Assembly (NCBI RefSeq): GCF_002929745.1
Contig: NZ_PJIQ01000006.1
Span: forward strand, 62,001-126,000
Length of the DNA stretch: 64,000 nucleotides
Source of the DNA: Arthrobacter sp. B1805
Lineage (GTDB): Bacteria > Actinomycetota > Actinomycetes > Actinomycetales > Micrococcaceae
Reading direction: 5' to 3'
Shown in pieces: positions 34,334 through 43,831 of the stretch (the first letter of the stretch is position 1; the number at the start of each line of letters is the position of its first letter). The notes beneath the pieces are model-generated. The model was not told the origin of the DNA and ran no database searches. It saw nothing but the letters and a program-made list of their open reading frames with translations. The position numbers and the translations under genes are program-made.

Positions 34334-35434
34334 ATGAGCGCTGGAACGAACCCCGGGCCCGAGCGGACGCGTCCCGTCGGCAATCGCCCGGCCACTCTCA
34401 GTGATGTCGCCGCCCTCGCAGGCGTCTCGGTGTCGGCCGTCTCGCGCGTGCTGACCGACGCGCCCTCCTCCCGCGTCAGCGCCGCCACCCGCGACCGCAT
34501 CAAGGCAGCCGCCAGCGACCTCGACTACCGGCCGAATTTCGCCGGACGGGCGTTGCGGTCGTCACGCTCGAACATCATCCTGCTGATCGTCCCGGACCTG
34601 ACGAATGCCCTGTTCACCGATCTGATGCAGGGCGTCGAGGACGCCGCTCTGGAGCGCAACTACATGGTGATGCTCGCGCGCGCGGAAGCTCTCCAGGAGG
34701 GTGATGACACCATCAGGAAGCTGGTGGGGGAGGGCCGTGTGGACGGGATGCTCGTGCAACTGGGAGACACGTCGTCGCGGGAGGACCTCGCGGCGTTCGC
34801 CGAGGTGAAGGTGCCGCTGGTCTTCATCAACTCCATCGAGGCGGGTCATACCGGTGCGGTTGTACTCGAGAACGAGCGCGCCGCCAGGATCGCGACCGAA
34901 CACCTGATCGGTCTGGGGCACCGACGGATCGGACTGGTGACGGGAGACAGCAAGACCTTCACCGCCGTCGAACGTTCGCGCGGGTTCCAGGAGACGATGC
35001 GTGCCGCGGACCTGCCCGTCGACCCGGCCCACATCAGGACGCTGGGGTACGAGCCACGCATGGGCCGGCAGGCTTTCCGCGAGATCATGGGCCAGAGCGA
35101 CCCGCCCACTGCGCTCCTCATCGCCAACATCAACGCGGCGATAGGGGCGCTGGCCGAGGCCCGCACGATGGGCCTGCGGATACCCGAGGACGTCTCGGTC
35201 GTCGCGGTCCACGATGCGTGGAGTGCCGAGAACACCTGGCCTCCGCTGACGACCGTGAAACTGCCCCTGTACGAGATGGGCAGGCGCGCCGTGCAGTCGT
35301 TCTGGGACTGCCTCGACACCGGTGCAGCCGAGAACCTCGTGGTCTCCCACCCCGCCCCGGCGCTGGTGGTCCGCGAATCCACAGGACCGGCACCGGGGCA
35401 GGACGAACGGCAGACGGCAGGGCCCGACCGATGA
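34334..35434 (+). CDS. LacI-family transcriptional regulator of the fucose island
   Basis: A 366-aa repressor with LacI HTH (TLSDVAALAGVSVSAVSRVLTD, about residues 22-43), hinge helix DYRPNFAGRALRSSRS and a sugar-binding core (NIILLIVPDLTNALFTDLMQGVEDAA, LGHRRIGLVTGDSKTF, VSVVAVHDAW). It lies 18 bp after the MaoC gene in the same direction. Three matching operators in the island, at 26835, 26867 and 31461, are the likely targets. The effector is presumably a fucose pathway intermediate. It may also be transcribed with the module upstream, giving feedback. Confidence 0.9.
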   Translation: MSAGTNPGPERTRPVGNRPATLSDVAALAGVSVSAVSRVLTDAPSSRVSAATRDRIKAAASDLDYRPNFAGRALRSSRSNIILLIVPDLTNALFTDLMQGVEDAALERNYMVMLARAEALQEGDDTIRKLVGEGRVDGMLVQLGDTSSREDLAAFAEVKVPLVFINSIEAGHTGAVVLENERAARIATEHLIGLGHRRIGLVTGDSKTFTAVERSRGFQETMRAADLPVDPAHIRTLGYEPRMGRQAFREIMGQSDPPTALLIANINAAIGALAEARTMGLRIPEDVSVVAVHDAWSAENTWPPLTTVKLPLYEMGRRAVQSFWDCLDTGAAENLVVSHPAPALVVRESTGPAPGQDERQTAGPDR

Positions 35435-35466
35435 GCGGGCGTCCAGGGGAGCGAAGGGGAAGCACC

Positions 35467-36438
35467 ATGCAGACACGCACATTGTCCAACGGCCTGGCAC
35501 TCACCGAACTGGGTCTGGGCACGGCGCAGTTCGGCAATCTCTACCGGGAGACCACCGACGCCGAGGCGGAGGGTGCCTTCGCGACGGCATGGCAGGCCGG
35601 GATCCGCTCTTTCGACACCGCGCCCCACTACGGACTGGGCTTGTCCGAACGGCGCCTCGGGGCGCTGCTCCGCACGAAGAACCGCGACGACTTCGTCCTC
35701 TCGACGAAAGCAGGGCGCCTGCTCGTGCCCAACCCCGGCGGCGAGGGCCACCGCGACACCGACAGCGGTTACGACGTCCCTGCCACCCTGCGGCGCCAGT
35801 GGGATTTCAGCGCCGACGGGATCAAGCGCTCGATCGACGAGAGCCTGGAACGCCTGGGGCTCGACCGCATCGACATCGTCTACCTCCACGACCCCGACGA
35901 CCACGGCGGTCCGGCCATGGAGGAGGCGCTCCCGGCACTGCTCCGCCTCCGCGACGCGGGCGTCGTCACCGCCATCGGGGCGGGGATGAACCAGTCCGCG
36001 ATGCCGGCGGAATTCATCCGGAGGTACGACATCGACGTCGTCATGCTCGCCGGACGCTACACCCTGCTCGAGCAGGGGGCCCTCGCCGACCTGATGCCGC
36101 TCGCGGTCGACCGCGGCGTCGGAGTGGTCATTGCGGGCGTCTACAACTCGGGGCTCCTTTCCAGGGACCGGCCACGGAGCGATGCGAAGTACAACTACGA
36201 GACGGCCCCGGCGGAACTCGTCGCACGCGCGCATCGGATCGCGGACATCTGCGAACGACACGGGGTCTCACTTCCGGATGCGGCCGTCGCCTTTCCCCTG
36301 CGCCACCCCGCCACCGTCTCGGTCGTCGTCGGAGGACGCACCGACGAGCAGGTCCGAGGGAGCGTCGAGCGCTACCTGAGGCCGATCCCGGACGCGCTCT
36401 GGGACGACCTCCGTCACGAGGGACTGATTCCCCAGTGA
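35467..36438 (+). CDS. Aldo/keto reductase, probable L-fucose dehydrogenase
   Basis: Predicted to oxidise L-fucose to L-fuconolactone with NAD(P). The 323-aa protein has the AKR catalytic tetrad: Asp and Tyr in SFDTAPHYGLGLSERRLG, Lys in VLSTKAGRLLVP and His in IVYLHDPDDH. GLGTAQFGNLYR at the N-terminus and GVYNSGLL with SVVVGGRTDEQVRGSVERY at the C-terminus match the galactose/fucose dehydrogenase branch. The ATG at 35467 follows GGGGAAG. It sits 37 bp before fuconate dehydratase. D-threo-aldose dehydrogenase activity, known for close relatives, includes L-fucose, so the names overlap. Confidence 0.9.
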   Translation: MQTRTLSNGLALTELGLGTAQFGNLYRETTDAEAEGAFATAWQAGIRSFDTAPHYGLGLSERRLGALLRTKNRDDFVLSTKAGRLLVPNPGGEGHRDTDSGYDVPATLRRQWDFSADGIKRSIDESLERLGLDRIDIVYLHDPDDHGGPAMEEALPALLRLRDAGVVTAIGAGMNQSAMPAEFIRRYDIDVVMLAGRYTLLEQGALADLMPLAVDRGVGVVIAGVYNSGLLSRDRPRSDAKYNYETAPAELVARAHRIADICERHGVSLPDAAVAFPLRHPATVSVVVGGRTDEQVRGSVERYLRPIPDALWDDLRHEGLIPQ

Positions 36439-36475
36439 ACCACCGTGAAGCTGTCACACTACCGAAGGAGCACGA

Positions 36476-37777
36476 ATGACCATCATCACCTCGGCCGAGG
36501 TCGTGGATGTGCGGTTTCCGACATCGTTGACGGCCGCCGGCTCGGATGCCATGAACAAGGACGGCGACTACTCGGCGGCCTATGTCACGCTCCGGACGGA
36601 CGATCCGGCACTGTCCGGGTACGGATTCACCTTCACCATCGGTCGCGGGAACGACATCTGCGTCCTGGCAGCGGCGCAGCGCGCCAAGCCGCTGGTCGGA
36701 CGCAACGTCGAGGAGCTCCTGGCCGACCTCGGCAGGACCTACCGCGAGCTGAAGTCGGATTCCCAGCTACGGTGGCTGGGCCCCGAGAAAGGGGTCGAGC
36801 ACCTGGCCCTGGCCGCTGTGATGAATGCGGTGTGGGACATGGCGGCCCGCGCCGCGGGCAAGCCCCTGTGGAGGCTCCTGAGTGAGATGACCCCGGAGGA
36901 ACTCGTCGACGTCGCCGACCTCCAGTACCTGTCCGACGCACTCACCCGGGAGGAAGCCCTCGACCTCCTGCGGGAGATGGCTCCGACGCGCTCGCAGAGA
37001 GTCGCCGAACTGGAGGCGAGCGGCTACCCCTGCTACACGACGAGCGCGGGCTGGCTGGGCTACTCGGACGAGAAGCTGCGCAGGCTCTGCCAAGAAGCGG
37101 TGGACGAGGGCTACCGGCACATCAAGCTGAAAGTAGGAGCCGACAGGGACGACGACATCCGGCGTCTGGGGATCGTGCGGGAGGTCATCGGCGAGGACGC
37201 CCACCTGATGATCGACGCGAACCAGGTGTGGGATGTCCCTGAAGCAATAGAGTGGGTGCGCTCCCTCGCCCGGTTCAACCCGCTGTGGATCGAGGAACCG
37301 ACAAGCCCGGACGACGTCCTCGGGCACGCCGCCATCCGGCGGGCAGTCTCGCCGATCGGGGTCGCGACAGGGGAACACGGGATGAACCGGGTGCTCTTCA
37401 AGCAGATGTTCCAGGCGGAGGCGATCGACTTCTGTCAGCTGGACTCGGCCCGACTCGCAAGCATCAACGAGATCCTCCCGGTCTTCCTCATGGCGAAGAA
37501 GTTCAACGTACCCGTCTGTCCGCACGCCGGTGGGGTCGGGCTGTGCGAGCTTGTCCAGCACCTGTCGATCTTCGACTACATCGCCATCTCCGGATCGCTG
37601 GACAACAGGGTCACGGAGTACGTGGATCATCTGCACGAGCATTTCGTGGACCCCTGCATCGTCGAGAACGCGGCCTACAGGGTGCCCGCCAGGCCCGGTT
37701 ACAGCGCCGAGATGCATGAGGGATCGATCAAGGAATTCGCCTTCCCGCATGGTGCGTACTGGTCCGGGCAGCAGTGA
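36476..37777 (+). CDS. L-fuconate dehydratase
   Basis: Enolase-superfamily enzyme removing water from L-fuconate to give 2-keto-3-deoxy-L-fuconate. The 433-aa protein carries the FucD N-terminal signature GSDAMNKDGDYSAAYVTLRTD and GFTFTIGRGNDICV. Catalytic residues are all present: the KxK pair Lys 217 and Lys 219 (RHIKLKVGAD), Mg ligands Asp 247 (MIDANQ), Glu 273 or 274 (WIEEPTSPDD) and Glu 300 (ATGEHG), and His 350 (CPHAGGVGLCE). These fall one residue from the numbering I recall for the Xanthomonas enzyme, strong support for function. The ATG at 36476 follows GAAGGAG. This gene is the main evidence that the island degrades L-fucose. Confidence 0.95.
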   Translation: MTIITSAEVVDVRFPTSLTAAGSDAMNKDGDYSAAYVTLRTDDPALSGYGFTFTIGRGNDICVLAAAQRAKPLVGRNVEELLADLGRTYRELKSDSQLRWLGPEKGVEHLALAAVMNAVWDMAARAAGKPLWRLLSEMTPEELVDVADLQYLSDALTREEALDLLREMAPTRSQRVAELEASGYPCYTTSAGWLGYSDEKLRRLCQEAVDEGYRHIKLKVGADRDDDIRRLGIVREVIGEDAHLMIDANQVWDVPEAIEWVRSLARFNPLWIEEPTSPDDVLGHAAIRRAVSPIGVATGEHGMNRVLFKQMFQAEAIDFCQLDSARLASINEILPVFLMAKKFNVPVCPHAGGVGLCELVQHLSIFDYIAISGSLDNRVTEYVDHLHEHFVDPCIVENAAYRVPARPGYSAEMHEGSIKEFAFPHGAYWSGQQ

Positions 37778-37904
37778 GGCGCATTCATCCGATGCCTGCA
37801 CGGTTGATCGGAAGCGCACGTAATCAGGGCATCACGCTGATGCTGCAACGGTGGTCCGGGCTCCAGCAGCCGGGCGGCCGGGCATCGAGGACCGAAGGAG
37901 CACG

Positions 37905-38765
37905 ATGAAACTACTACGCTACGGACCGATCGGATCAGAGCGGCCGGCGGTTCTGGCCGTCGACAGGGACGGGAACGAGCAAGCCTACGATCTCTCGTCG
38001 CTGACGCCCGACATCACGGGTGAATTCCTCGCTGCGGACGGAATAGCTGCTGTGCGGAAAGGGCTCGAGACGGGGTCCCTGCCTCGAGCCGACATCGGCG
38101 GCGAACGCATCGGCGCGCCGATCGCGCGTCCTTCGGCCATCATCTGCGTGGGCATGAACTACGCCGCGCACGCGGCCGAGTCCGGCTCCACGCCGCCCGA
38201 CACTCCCATCATCTTCCTCAAGACCCCGAATACACTCGCCGGGCCGGACGACGATGCCTTCATACCCCGGGGCAGCACCCGGACGGACTGGGAGGTCGAA
38301 CTCGGTGTCGTCATCGGCAAGCGGGCCGGCTATCTCGACTCGGTCGAGCAGGCGGCCGAGCATATCGCCGGTTACCTCGCGGCGAACGATCTCTCGGAAC
38401 GAACCTTCCAGCTGGATGATTCAGGCGGTCAGTGGTCGAAGGGGAAGTGCGCGCCGGGGTTCTCCCCGCTCGGACCATGGCTGGTTCCTGCCGCCGAGGT
38501 GGAGGCCGAGAACCTCCGCCTGCGCAGCTGGGTGAACGGTGAGGCCCGGCAGGACTCGAGTACGGCGGACATGATCTTCACGCCGGCGTTCCTCGTGCAC
38601 CACCTCAGCCAGTACCTCACCCTCGAAGCCGGCGACCTCGTCCTGACCGGAACACCCCAGGGCGTCGCCCTGTCCGGCAGGTACCCGTACCTGACTGCCG
38701 GTGACGTCGTCGAGATCGAGATCGAGGGACTTGGCCGCCAGCGCCAGGTCTTCAGCCAGGCCTAG
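37905..38765 (+). CDS. FAH-family hydrolase, probable 2,4-diketo-3-deoxy-L-fuconate hydrolase
   Basis: Last step of oxidative fucose breakdown, cleaving the diketo acid to pyruvate and L-lactate. The 286-aa protein has the fumarylacetoacetate hydrolase core: PSAIICVGMNYAAHAAESG, PIIFLKTPNTLAGPDD, metal ligands in TDWEVELGVVIGK, the lid NDLSERTFQ and LVLTGTPQGVALS. The ATG at 37905 follows GAAGGAG; the open frame runs further upstream without a good ribosome site. It lies 127 bp after fuconate dehydratase and six bases before the dehydrogenase gene. FAH enzymes of this type also act as aldolases or decarboxylases, so the assignment leans on context. Confidence 0.88.
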   Translation: MKLLRYGPIGSERPAVLAVDRDGNEQAYDLSSLTPDITGEFLAADGIAAVRKGLETGSLPRADIGGERIGAPIARPSAIICVGMNYAAHAAESGSTPPDTPIIFLKTPNTLAGPDDDAFIPRGSTRTDWEVELGVVIGKRAGYLDSVEQAAEHIAGYLAANDLSERTFQLDDSGGQWSKGKCAPGFSPLGPWLVPAAEVEAENLRLRSWVNGEARQDSSTADMIFTPAFLVHHLSQYLTLEAGDLVLTGTPQGVALSGRYPYLTAGDVVEIEIEGLGRQRQVFSQA

Positions 38766-38771
38766 GAGCAG

Positions 38772-39542
38772 ATGATGACCGAACCACAGCAGGAGATGCA
38801 CGGACTCGTGGCACTGGTGACCGGCGGCGCCTCGGGCATCGGGGCCGCCGTGGCACGGCGGCTCGCAGACCTGGGCGCCCGGGTCGCCGTACTGGACGTG
38901 ATGCCGGAGGCAGCTGCGGAGCAGCACTTCACCGTGCGGTGCGACGTGTCCGACGACCTGTCCGTGCGATCGGCGGTGGACGCCGTCGTGGACCACTACG
39001 GAAGGCTGGACATCATCATCAACAACGCCGGCATCGGTGCGCAGGGAACCATCGCGGACAACGACGATTCCGAGTGGCAGCGCGTGTTCGACATCAACGT
39101 GATCGGTATGGTGCGGGTCAGCAGGGCGGGCCTGCCGTACCTGCGCGAATCACCTGCCGCAGCCATCGTGAACGTCTCCTCCATCGCGGCGACCGCAGGC
39201 CTTCCGGCCCGGGCCCTCTACTCCGCGTCCAAGGGGGCTGTGCAGTCGCTCACCTTCGGCATGGCGGCTGATCACCTGCCCGAGGGAATTCGCGTCAACT
39301 GCGTCAATCCCGGCACGGCAGATACGCCGTGGGTCAAGCGCCTCCTCGAGAAGGCGGAGGACCCGCTAGCCGAACGCGCCGCGTTGGAGGCCCGGCAGCC
39401 CCACGGCAGGCTCGTGACCGCGGAGGAGATCGCGGCCGCGGTCTCCTACCTCGCGTCACCGCTCGCGGGATCGACCACCGGGGTCGCACTGGCCGTCGAC
39501 GGCGGTATGCAGAACCTCCGGCTCAGGCCCCGGTCCGCCTGA
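38772..39542 (+). CDS. SDR dehydrogenase, probable 2-keto-3-deoxy-L-fuconate 4-dehydrogenase
   Basis: Oxidises 2-keto-3-deoxy-L-fuconate to the 2,4-diketo acid with NAD. The 256-aa classical SDR has the cofactor motif VTGGASGIGAAVARRLADLG (about residues 16-35), NNAGIG (about 80-85), the catalytic Ser in VNVSSIAATAG and Tyr-x3-Lys in ALYSASKGAVQSL. VNCVNPGTADTPWVKRLLEKAEDP near the C-terminus resembles the human DHRS6-like and bacterial KDF dehydrogenases. It starts six bases after the hydrolase gene. A strong hairpin at 39528-39558 ends the island. Confidence 0.9.
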   Translation: MMTEPQQEMHGLVALVTGGASGIGAAVARRLADLGARVAVLDVMPEAAAEQHFTVRCDVSDDLSVRSAVDAVVDHYGRLDIIINNAGIGAQGTIADNDDSEWQRVFDINVIGMVRVSRAGLPYLRESPAAAIVNVSSIAATAGLPARALYSASKGAVQSLTFGMAADHLPEGIRVNCVNPGTADTPWVKRLLEKAEDPLAERAALEARQPHGRLVTAEEIAAAVSYLASPLAGSTTGVALAVDGGMQNLRLRPRSA

Positions 39543-39560
39543 GGCAGGCGGACCGGGGTT
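39528..39560 (+). terminator. Terminator closing the fucose island
   Basis: A perfect 13-bp stem, CCCCGGTCCGCCT (39528-39540) with AGGCGGACCGGGG (39546-39558), has a 5-nt loop and overlaps the stop codon of the SDR gene. It separates that gene from the converging purL. Confidence 0.8.
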
Positions 39561-39607
39561 CCATCAGGTCCTGGCGCTGGTTGTCCGGTTCCCCAGCCTC
39601 CGGTTCC

Positions 39608-41896
39608 CTAGCCGAAGTGCTTCGGCAGCGTTCCCTCGTGAGCTTCGCGGAGCTGGTCGAGCGGCAGCGTGAAGTAGCCCTGCACATCGAGCGCCTGGTT
39701 CTCCGTGTCCACGACGCCGATGCGCAGGGTGGGGAAGTTCCTCGCCGTGCACATGTCGTTGAAGCGCACTTCCTCGGACCGTGGGACGCTGACGACGGCC
39801 CGGGCCTGGCTCTCGCTGAACAGCGCCGTGAACGCGTCGATCCCGTCGCGCTCGCACAGTTCGTCCAAGCCGATGCGCGCACCGACGCCGAAGCGCAGCG
39901 CCATCTCGCTCAGGCCGGCCGCGAGGCCGCCCTCGGAGAGGTCGTGGGCGGCGTCGATCATGCCGTCCCGCGAGCAGTTCACCAGGATCGCCGCGAGGGT
40001 CTTCTCCGCGGCGAGGTCCAGTGCGGGAGGCTGTCCACCGAGGTGGCCGCGCAGGTTGGCCCACTCCGAGCCTTCCAGCTCGTTCGCCGTCGTGCCCAGC
40101 AGGTAGACGGCCTGGCCGTCTTCACGCCAGCCCGACGGCGTGCGGCGCGCGACGTCGTCGAACACGCCGAGGACGCCGACCACCGGAGTCGGGTGGATGG
40201 CGACGCCGCCGGTCTGGTTGTACAGCGAGACGTTCCCTCCGGTCACGGGAACGCCGAGCTCCTGGCAGGCATCGGCGAGGCCACGCACGCTCTCGGCGAA
40301 CTGCCACATCACCTCGGGGTCCTCCGGGGACCCGAAGTTCAGGCAGTCGGTGACGGCGAGCGGCTCGGCCCCCGACGTCGCGACGTTGCGGTACGCCTCG
40401 GCGAGGGCCAGGCGCGCTCCCTCGTAGGGGTTGAGGTAGGAGTAGCGGCCGTTGGCGTCCGTCGAGATGGCGACACCGAGGCCGGTCTCCTCGTCGACGC
40501 GGATCACTCCGGCGTCGTCCGGCATGGCGAGGGCCGTGTTGCCCTGCACGTAGCGGTCGTACTGGTCCGTGACCCAGTTCTTCGCGCACATGTTGGGCGA
40601 GGCCATGAGTTCGAGCACGGCTTCGCGAAGGTCCGCGGGCCGCTCGTGCGCGAAGGTGTCGGCCTGCACGCCGTCGAGCCACTCCGGGCGGTGGTAGGGA
40701 CGCTCGTAGACGGGGCCCTCGTGGGCGACGGTGCGCGGATCGACGTCGACGATCTTCTCGCCGTCCCACTCGATGATGAGGCGCCCGGTGTCGGTGACCT
40801 CACCCAGCCAGGAGTACTCCACGGCCCACTTGTCCATGATCGCCTCGAACGCGGAGACATTCTCGGGCGTCACGACCGCCATCATGCGCTCCTGCGACTC
40901 CGACATGAGGATCTCGCCGGGGGTGAGGGACGGGTCGCGCAGCAGGACGTTGGTCAGTTCCACGTGCATGCCGCCATCGCCGTTGGATGCGAGTTCCGAC
41001 GTCGCACAGGAGATCCCGGCGGCGCCGAGGTCCTGGATCCCCTCGACCACGGAGGCCTTGAACAGCTCGAGGCAGCACTCGATCAGCACCTTCTCGGCGA
41101 AAGGATCGCCGACCTGGACGGCGGGGCGCTTGGAGGGCTTGGCGTCGTCGAAGGACTCGGAGGCCAGTACCGAGGCGCCACCGATGCCGTCGCCACCCGT
41201 ACGGGCGCCGAAGAGGACCACCTTGTTGCCCGCGCCGGACGCGTTGGCAAGGCGGATGTCCTCGTGGCGCAGGACGCCGACCGCGAGCGCGTTGACCAGC
41301 GGATTGCCCTGGTAGACGGAGTCGAAGACCACCTCGCCGCCGATGTTCGGCAGGCCGAGGGAGTTGCCGTAGCCGCCGATGCCCGCGACGATGCCGTGCA
41401 CGAGTCGCGCTGTGTCCGGATGGTCGATCGCGCCGAAGCGCAGGGGATCCATGACGGCGACAGGGCGTGCGCCCATCGAGATGATGTCGCGGACGATGCC
41501 GCCGACGCCGGTGGCCGCACCCTGGTAGGGCTCCACGAAGGATGGGTGGTTGTGGCTCTCCACCTTGAAGGTCACGGCCCAGCCGTCACCGATGTCGACG
41601 ACGCCGGCATTCTCGCCGATGCCTACGAGGAGGTGCTCCTTCATGGCGTCGGTGACCTTCTCGCCGAACTGGCGCAGGTGCACCTTGGAGGACTTGTAGG
41701 AGCAGTGCTCGCTCCACATCACCGAGTACATGGCGAGTTCGGCGCCGGTGGGGCGGCGGCCGAGGATCTCCTCGACGCGCTGGAACTCGTTCTCCTTGAG
41801 GCCGAGTTCGGCCCAGGGGAGCGCCTGGCCGGGCGTGGCCTCAGCGTTCGCGACCGTGTCGATATTGAACTTCTTGGACGTTGTCTCCGCAGTCAC
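39608..41896 (-). CDS. purL: Phosphoribosylformylglycinamidine synthase subunit PurL
   Basis: Large subunit of FGAM synthase, the fourth step of purine synthesis, using ATP and ammonia from PurQ. The 762-aa length is that of the small (bacterial) PurL type. It shows [40 protein letters not shown] at the N-terminus, [40 protein letters not shown] and the second AIR-synthase-like half ([29 protein letters not shown]). The gene starts directly after purQ, with no spacing between the frames. Order purS-purQ-purL is standard in Gram-positive bacteria. Confidence 0.97.
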   Translation of the reverse strand: MTAETTSKKFNIDTVANAEATPGQALPWAELGLKENEFQRVEEILGRRPTGAELAMYSVMWSEHCSYKSSKVHLRQFGEKVTDAMKEHLLVGIGENAGVVDIGDGWAVTFKVESHNHPSFVEPYQGAATGVGGIVRDIISMGARPVAVMDPLRFGAIDHPDTARLVHGIVAGIGGYGNSLGLPNIGGEVVFDSVYQGNPLVNALAVGVLRHEDIRLANASGAGNKVVLFGARTGGDGIGGASVLASESFDDAKPSKRPAVQVGDPFAEKVLIECCLELFKASVVEGIQDLGAAGISCATSELASNGDGGMHVELTNVLLRDPSLTPGEILMSESQERMMAVVTPENVSAFEAIMDKWAVEYSWLGEVTDTGRLIIEWDGEKIVDVDPRTVAHEGPVYERPYHRPEWLDGVQADTFAHERPADLREAVLELMASPNMCAKNWVTDQYDRYVQGNTALAMPDDAGVIRVDEETGLGVAISTDANGRYSYLNPYEGARLALAEAYRNVATSGAEPLAVTDCLNFGSPEDPEVMWQFAESVRGLADACQELGVPVTGGNVSLYNQTGGVAIHPTPVVGVLGVFDDVARRTPSGWREDGQAVYLLGTTANELEGSEWANLRGHLGGQPPALDLAAEKTLAAILVNCSRDGMIDAAHDLSEGGLAAGLSEMALRFGVGARIGLDELCERDGIDAFTALFSESQARAVVSVPRSEEVRFNDMCTARNFPTLRIGVVDTENQALDVQGYFTLPLDQLREAHEGTLPKHFG

Positions 41897-42694
41897 TTAG
41901 CCCACCAGCTTCTTGAGTACCGACGTGAAGATGCCGAGTCCGTCCGTGCCACCGCGGACCTCTACCTCGCCGCGCGCCGAGGAATCAGGGCCGAAGCCGG
42001 CCTCCACCGCGTGCTCGGGGTGCGGCATGAGCCCGACGACGTTGCCTGCCGCGTTCGAGATGCCGGCGATGTCGCGGCGCGACCCGTTGGGATTGCCGTC
42101 GACGTACCGGAAGACCACGCGGCCCTCGCCCTCGAGTTCGTCGAGCGTGCGGTTGTCGGCCACGAACTGGCCGTCCTGGTTCTTGAGCGGGATGACGAGC
42201 TCCTCGCCGTCCGCGTACTCGGAGGTCCAGAAAGTGCCGTTGTTCTCGACGCGCAGGCGCTGGTCACGGCAGATGAAGTGGAGGTGGTTGTTCTTGATCA
42301 TCGAGCCGGGCAGCAGGTGCGCCTCGGTGAGGACCTGGAACCCGTTGCAGATACCGAGGACGGGCAGGGCGTCCGCGCCACCGGAGGCCGCTGCGGTGAT
42401 CTGCTCCATGAGCGGGGCGAAGCGTGAGATGGCACCGGCTCGGAGGTAGTCGCCGTAGGAGAAGCCGCCGGGAATGATCACGGCGTCGACGTCCTGCAGG
42501 CTGTGGTCGCCGTGCCACAGGTGGACTGCGGACCCGCCGGCGAGGCGGACGGCGCGGACGGCATCGCGATCGTCGAGCGAGCCGGGGAATGTGACGACGC
42601 CGACCTTCACGCCGTTCAGGGGGCTGTCCTCGTTGTTCGAGGCCAAGGGCTGCGGGCCGCCGATGAGGGGCGTTTCGATGTTCGAGGTGGTCAC
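41897..42694 (-). CDS. purQ: Phosphoribosylformylglycinamidine synthase subunit PurQ
   Basis: Glutaminase subunit supplying ammonia to PurL. The 265-aa class I amidotransferase shows KVGVVTFPGSLDDRDAVRAVRLAG, IIPGGFSYGDYLRAGAI, the nucleophile Cys in PVLGICNGFQVL and the His-Glu pair in GLMPHPEHAVE. An extra 25 residues at the N-terminus (ETPLIGGPQPLASNNEDS) precede the usual start; the ATG at 42694 is kept because it overlaps the purS stop (ATGA). Confidence 0.96.
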   Translation of the reverse strand: MTTSNIETPLIGGPQPLASNNEDSPLNGVKVGVVTFPGSLDDRDAVRAVRLAGGSAVHLWHGDHSLQDVDAVIIPGGFSYGDYLRAGAISRFAPLMEQITAAASGGADALPVLGICNGFQVLTEAHLLPGSMIKNNHLHFICRDQRLRVENNGTFWTSEYADGEELVIPLKNQDGQFVADNRTLDELEGEGRVVFRYVDGNPNGSRRDIAGISNAAGNVVGLMPHPEHAVEAGFGPDSSARGEVEVRGGTDGLGIFTSVLKKLVG

Positions 42695-42951
42695 TGGGCG
42701 TCCTCCTCGAGAACCTCCACGCGCGTGACGTCCTCGATGACCGGGTTGGACAGCAGCGTGGTGGCGGCGTGGCGGGCCTGTTCGAGCACCTCGTCGGTGA
42801 CGACGCCGTCCACCGTCAGTTCGAACCGCTTGCCCTGCCGGACACTGGCGAAACCGGTGAGACCGATCCGGGGGAGGGCTCCGGCGATCGCCTTACCCTG
42901 CGGGTCGAGGATCTCGGGCTTGGGCATGACGTCGACAACAATCCGGGGCAT
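42691..42951 (-). CDS. purS: Phosphoribosylformylglycinamidine synthase subunit PurS
   Basis: Small subunit that lets PurQ and PurL assemble into one complex. The 86-aa length is typical. It starts MPRIVVDVMPKPEILDPQGK and contains GLTGFASVRQGKRFELTVDG. I chose the ATG at 42951, which has AGGAG seven bases upstream; a longer in-frame start at 42978 adds residues unlike the family. First gene of purS-purQ-purL. Confidence 0.95.
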   Translation of the reverse strand: MPRIVVDVMPKPEILDPQGKAIAGALPRIGLTGFASVRQGKRFELTVDGVVTDEVLEQARHAATTLLSNPVIEDVTRVEVLEEDAQ

Positions 42952-43125
42952 CCGGCAACTCCTGTGCGTGAGCGGCAAGTGCTGGGCATTCCAGCATTAA
43001 ATGCAGTAGCCCGGGAGTGCCGTCTCACGCCGCATCTGGGTTGACACTGGCGCTCCGCGAGCTTGCCCTTCAAGTCTACCGGGGATTACCGGCAGCTTCG
43101 TCCGGCGCTGACGGCCCTTCGAGTC

Positions 43126-43734
43126 CTACTGGCCGCCCGGCGAGCCCAGGATGTCCCGCACCTTGTCCCACCGGGAGATCTCGCAGCCATCGGTGAGCGC
43201 GAAGGAGGCGAGGACCGATGTGCCGTCGAGCTCCCCCGTGATGCTGGCGGTCTGCGGGCCACCGTATTGCTGGGTGCAGATCGCGTCCTTGGAAGGGCGC
43301 GCCGTGAAGAACTTCGTGCCGAGCCGGGCGAGCGCGGCGCAGGCGGCCTCCGCATTCGGAAGGGTCGACGCCGGTCCTGGTGCGCCGTCGACGCACTCGA
43401 GGACGTACTGCACGGGCTCAGCGGTCGAATCCTGGCTGATCGAGATGGTCAGCATGGCGGTGGTACCGGAGGCAGCCGGCGGCACCTCCGCCGTCGGCGA
43501 CGGCTCCGTGGACGCCGTCGGAGACACCCTCGGCGTGCCTTCCGCCCTCGGGAGCGGGGTGGTCGAAGGCTCGGGGGCTGAGGACTGCACGGCGGTCTCC
43601 TGGTCGATCGGTTCGGCTGCCGGACCGCCCTGGGCGCATGCCGACAGGACGAGTGACAGGGCGGCGAGCGGAAGCAGGAACCGGGCCATCGCGGGCCCTC
43701 GCCGGGCCGGCGACAGCGGTTCGCTGATGGTCAT
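43126..43734 (-). CDS. Lipoprotein with subtilisin-inhibitor-like (SSI) domain
   Basis: A 202-aa putative lipoprotein. The signal ends in SLVLSAC (Cys 33); an alternative start at Met 16 would give a more usual signal length. A Pro/Ser/Thr linker (about 40-90) leads to a C-terminal domain of about 105 residues whose four cysteines (114, 132, 153, 184) have nearly the spacing of Streptomyces subtilisin inhibitor (two disulfides 15 and 30 residues apart). CTQQYGGPQTASITG aligns with the SSI reactive-loop region and TDGCEISRWD with its last Cys. The P1 residue would be Gln, not Met or Lys. A large subtilase is encoded 1.2 kb away. Inhibitor activity is inferred, not shown. Confidence 0.75.
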   Translation of the reverse strand: MTISEPLSPARRGPAMARFLLPLAALSLVLSACAQGGPAAEPIDQETAVQSSAPEPSTTPLPRAEGTPRVSPTASTEPSPTAEVPPAASGTTAMLTISISQDSTAEPVQYVLECVDGAPGPASTLPNAEAACAALARLGTKFFTARPSKDAICTQQYGGPQTASITGELDGTSVLASFALTDGCEISRWDKVRDILGSPGGQ

Positions 43735-43831
43735 GGTGGTCCCCCTTCGAGTGGCTCCCCAGCCTAACCGCTGGTGGAAGTTCAACGAAGGAGGACGGCG
43801 GAGCGTCCCGCAGGAAGGCGCCGCGCCGTCG

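Noticed and set aside
39329..42427. A 1032-codon open frame on the + strand opposite purL and purQ
   Set aside because: It is a high-GC shadow. The minus strand encodes clear PurL, PurQ and PurS with all family motifs, and the + translation is a low-complexity run of Val, Asp, Gly and Arg.
42952..42978. Longer purS start adding nine residues
   Set aside because: The added residues are unlike PurS and the internal ATG has a good AGGAG site at normal spacing.
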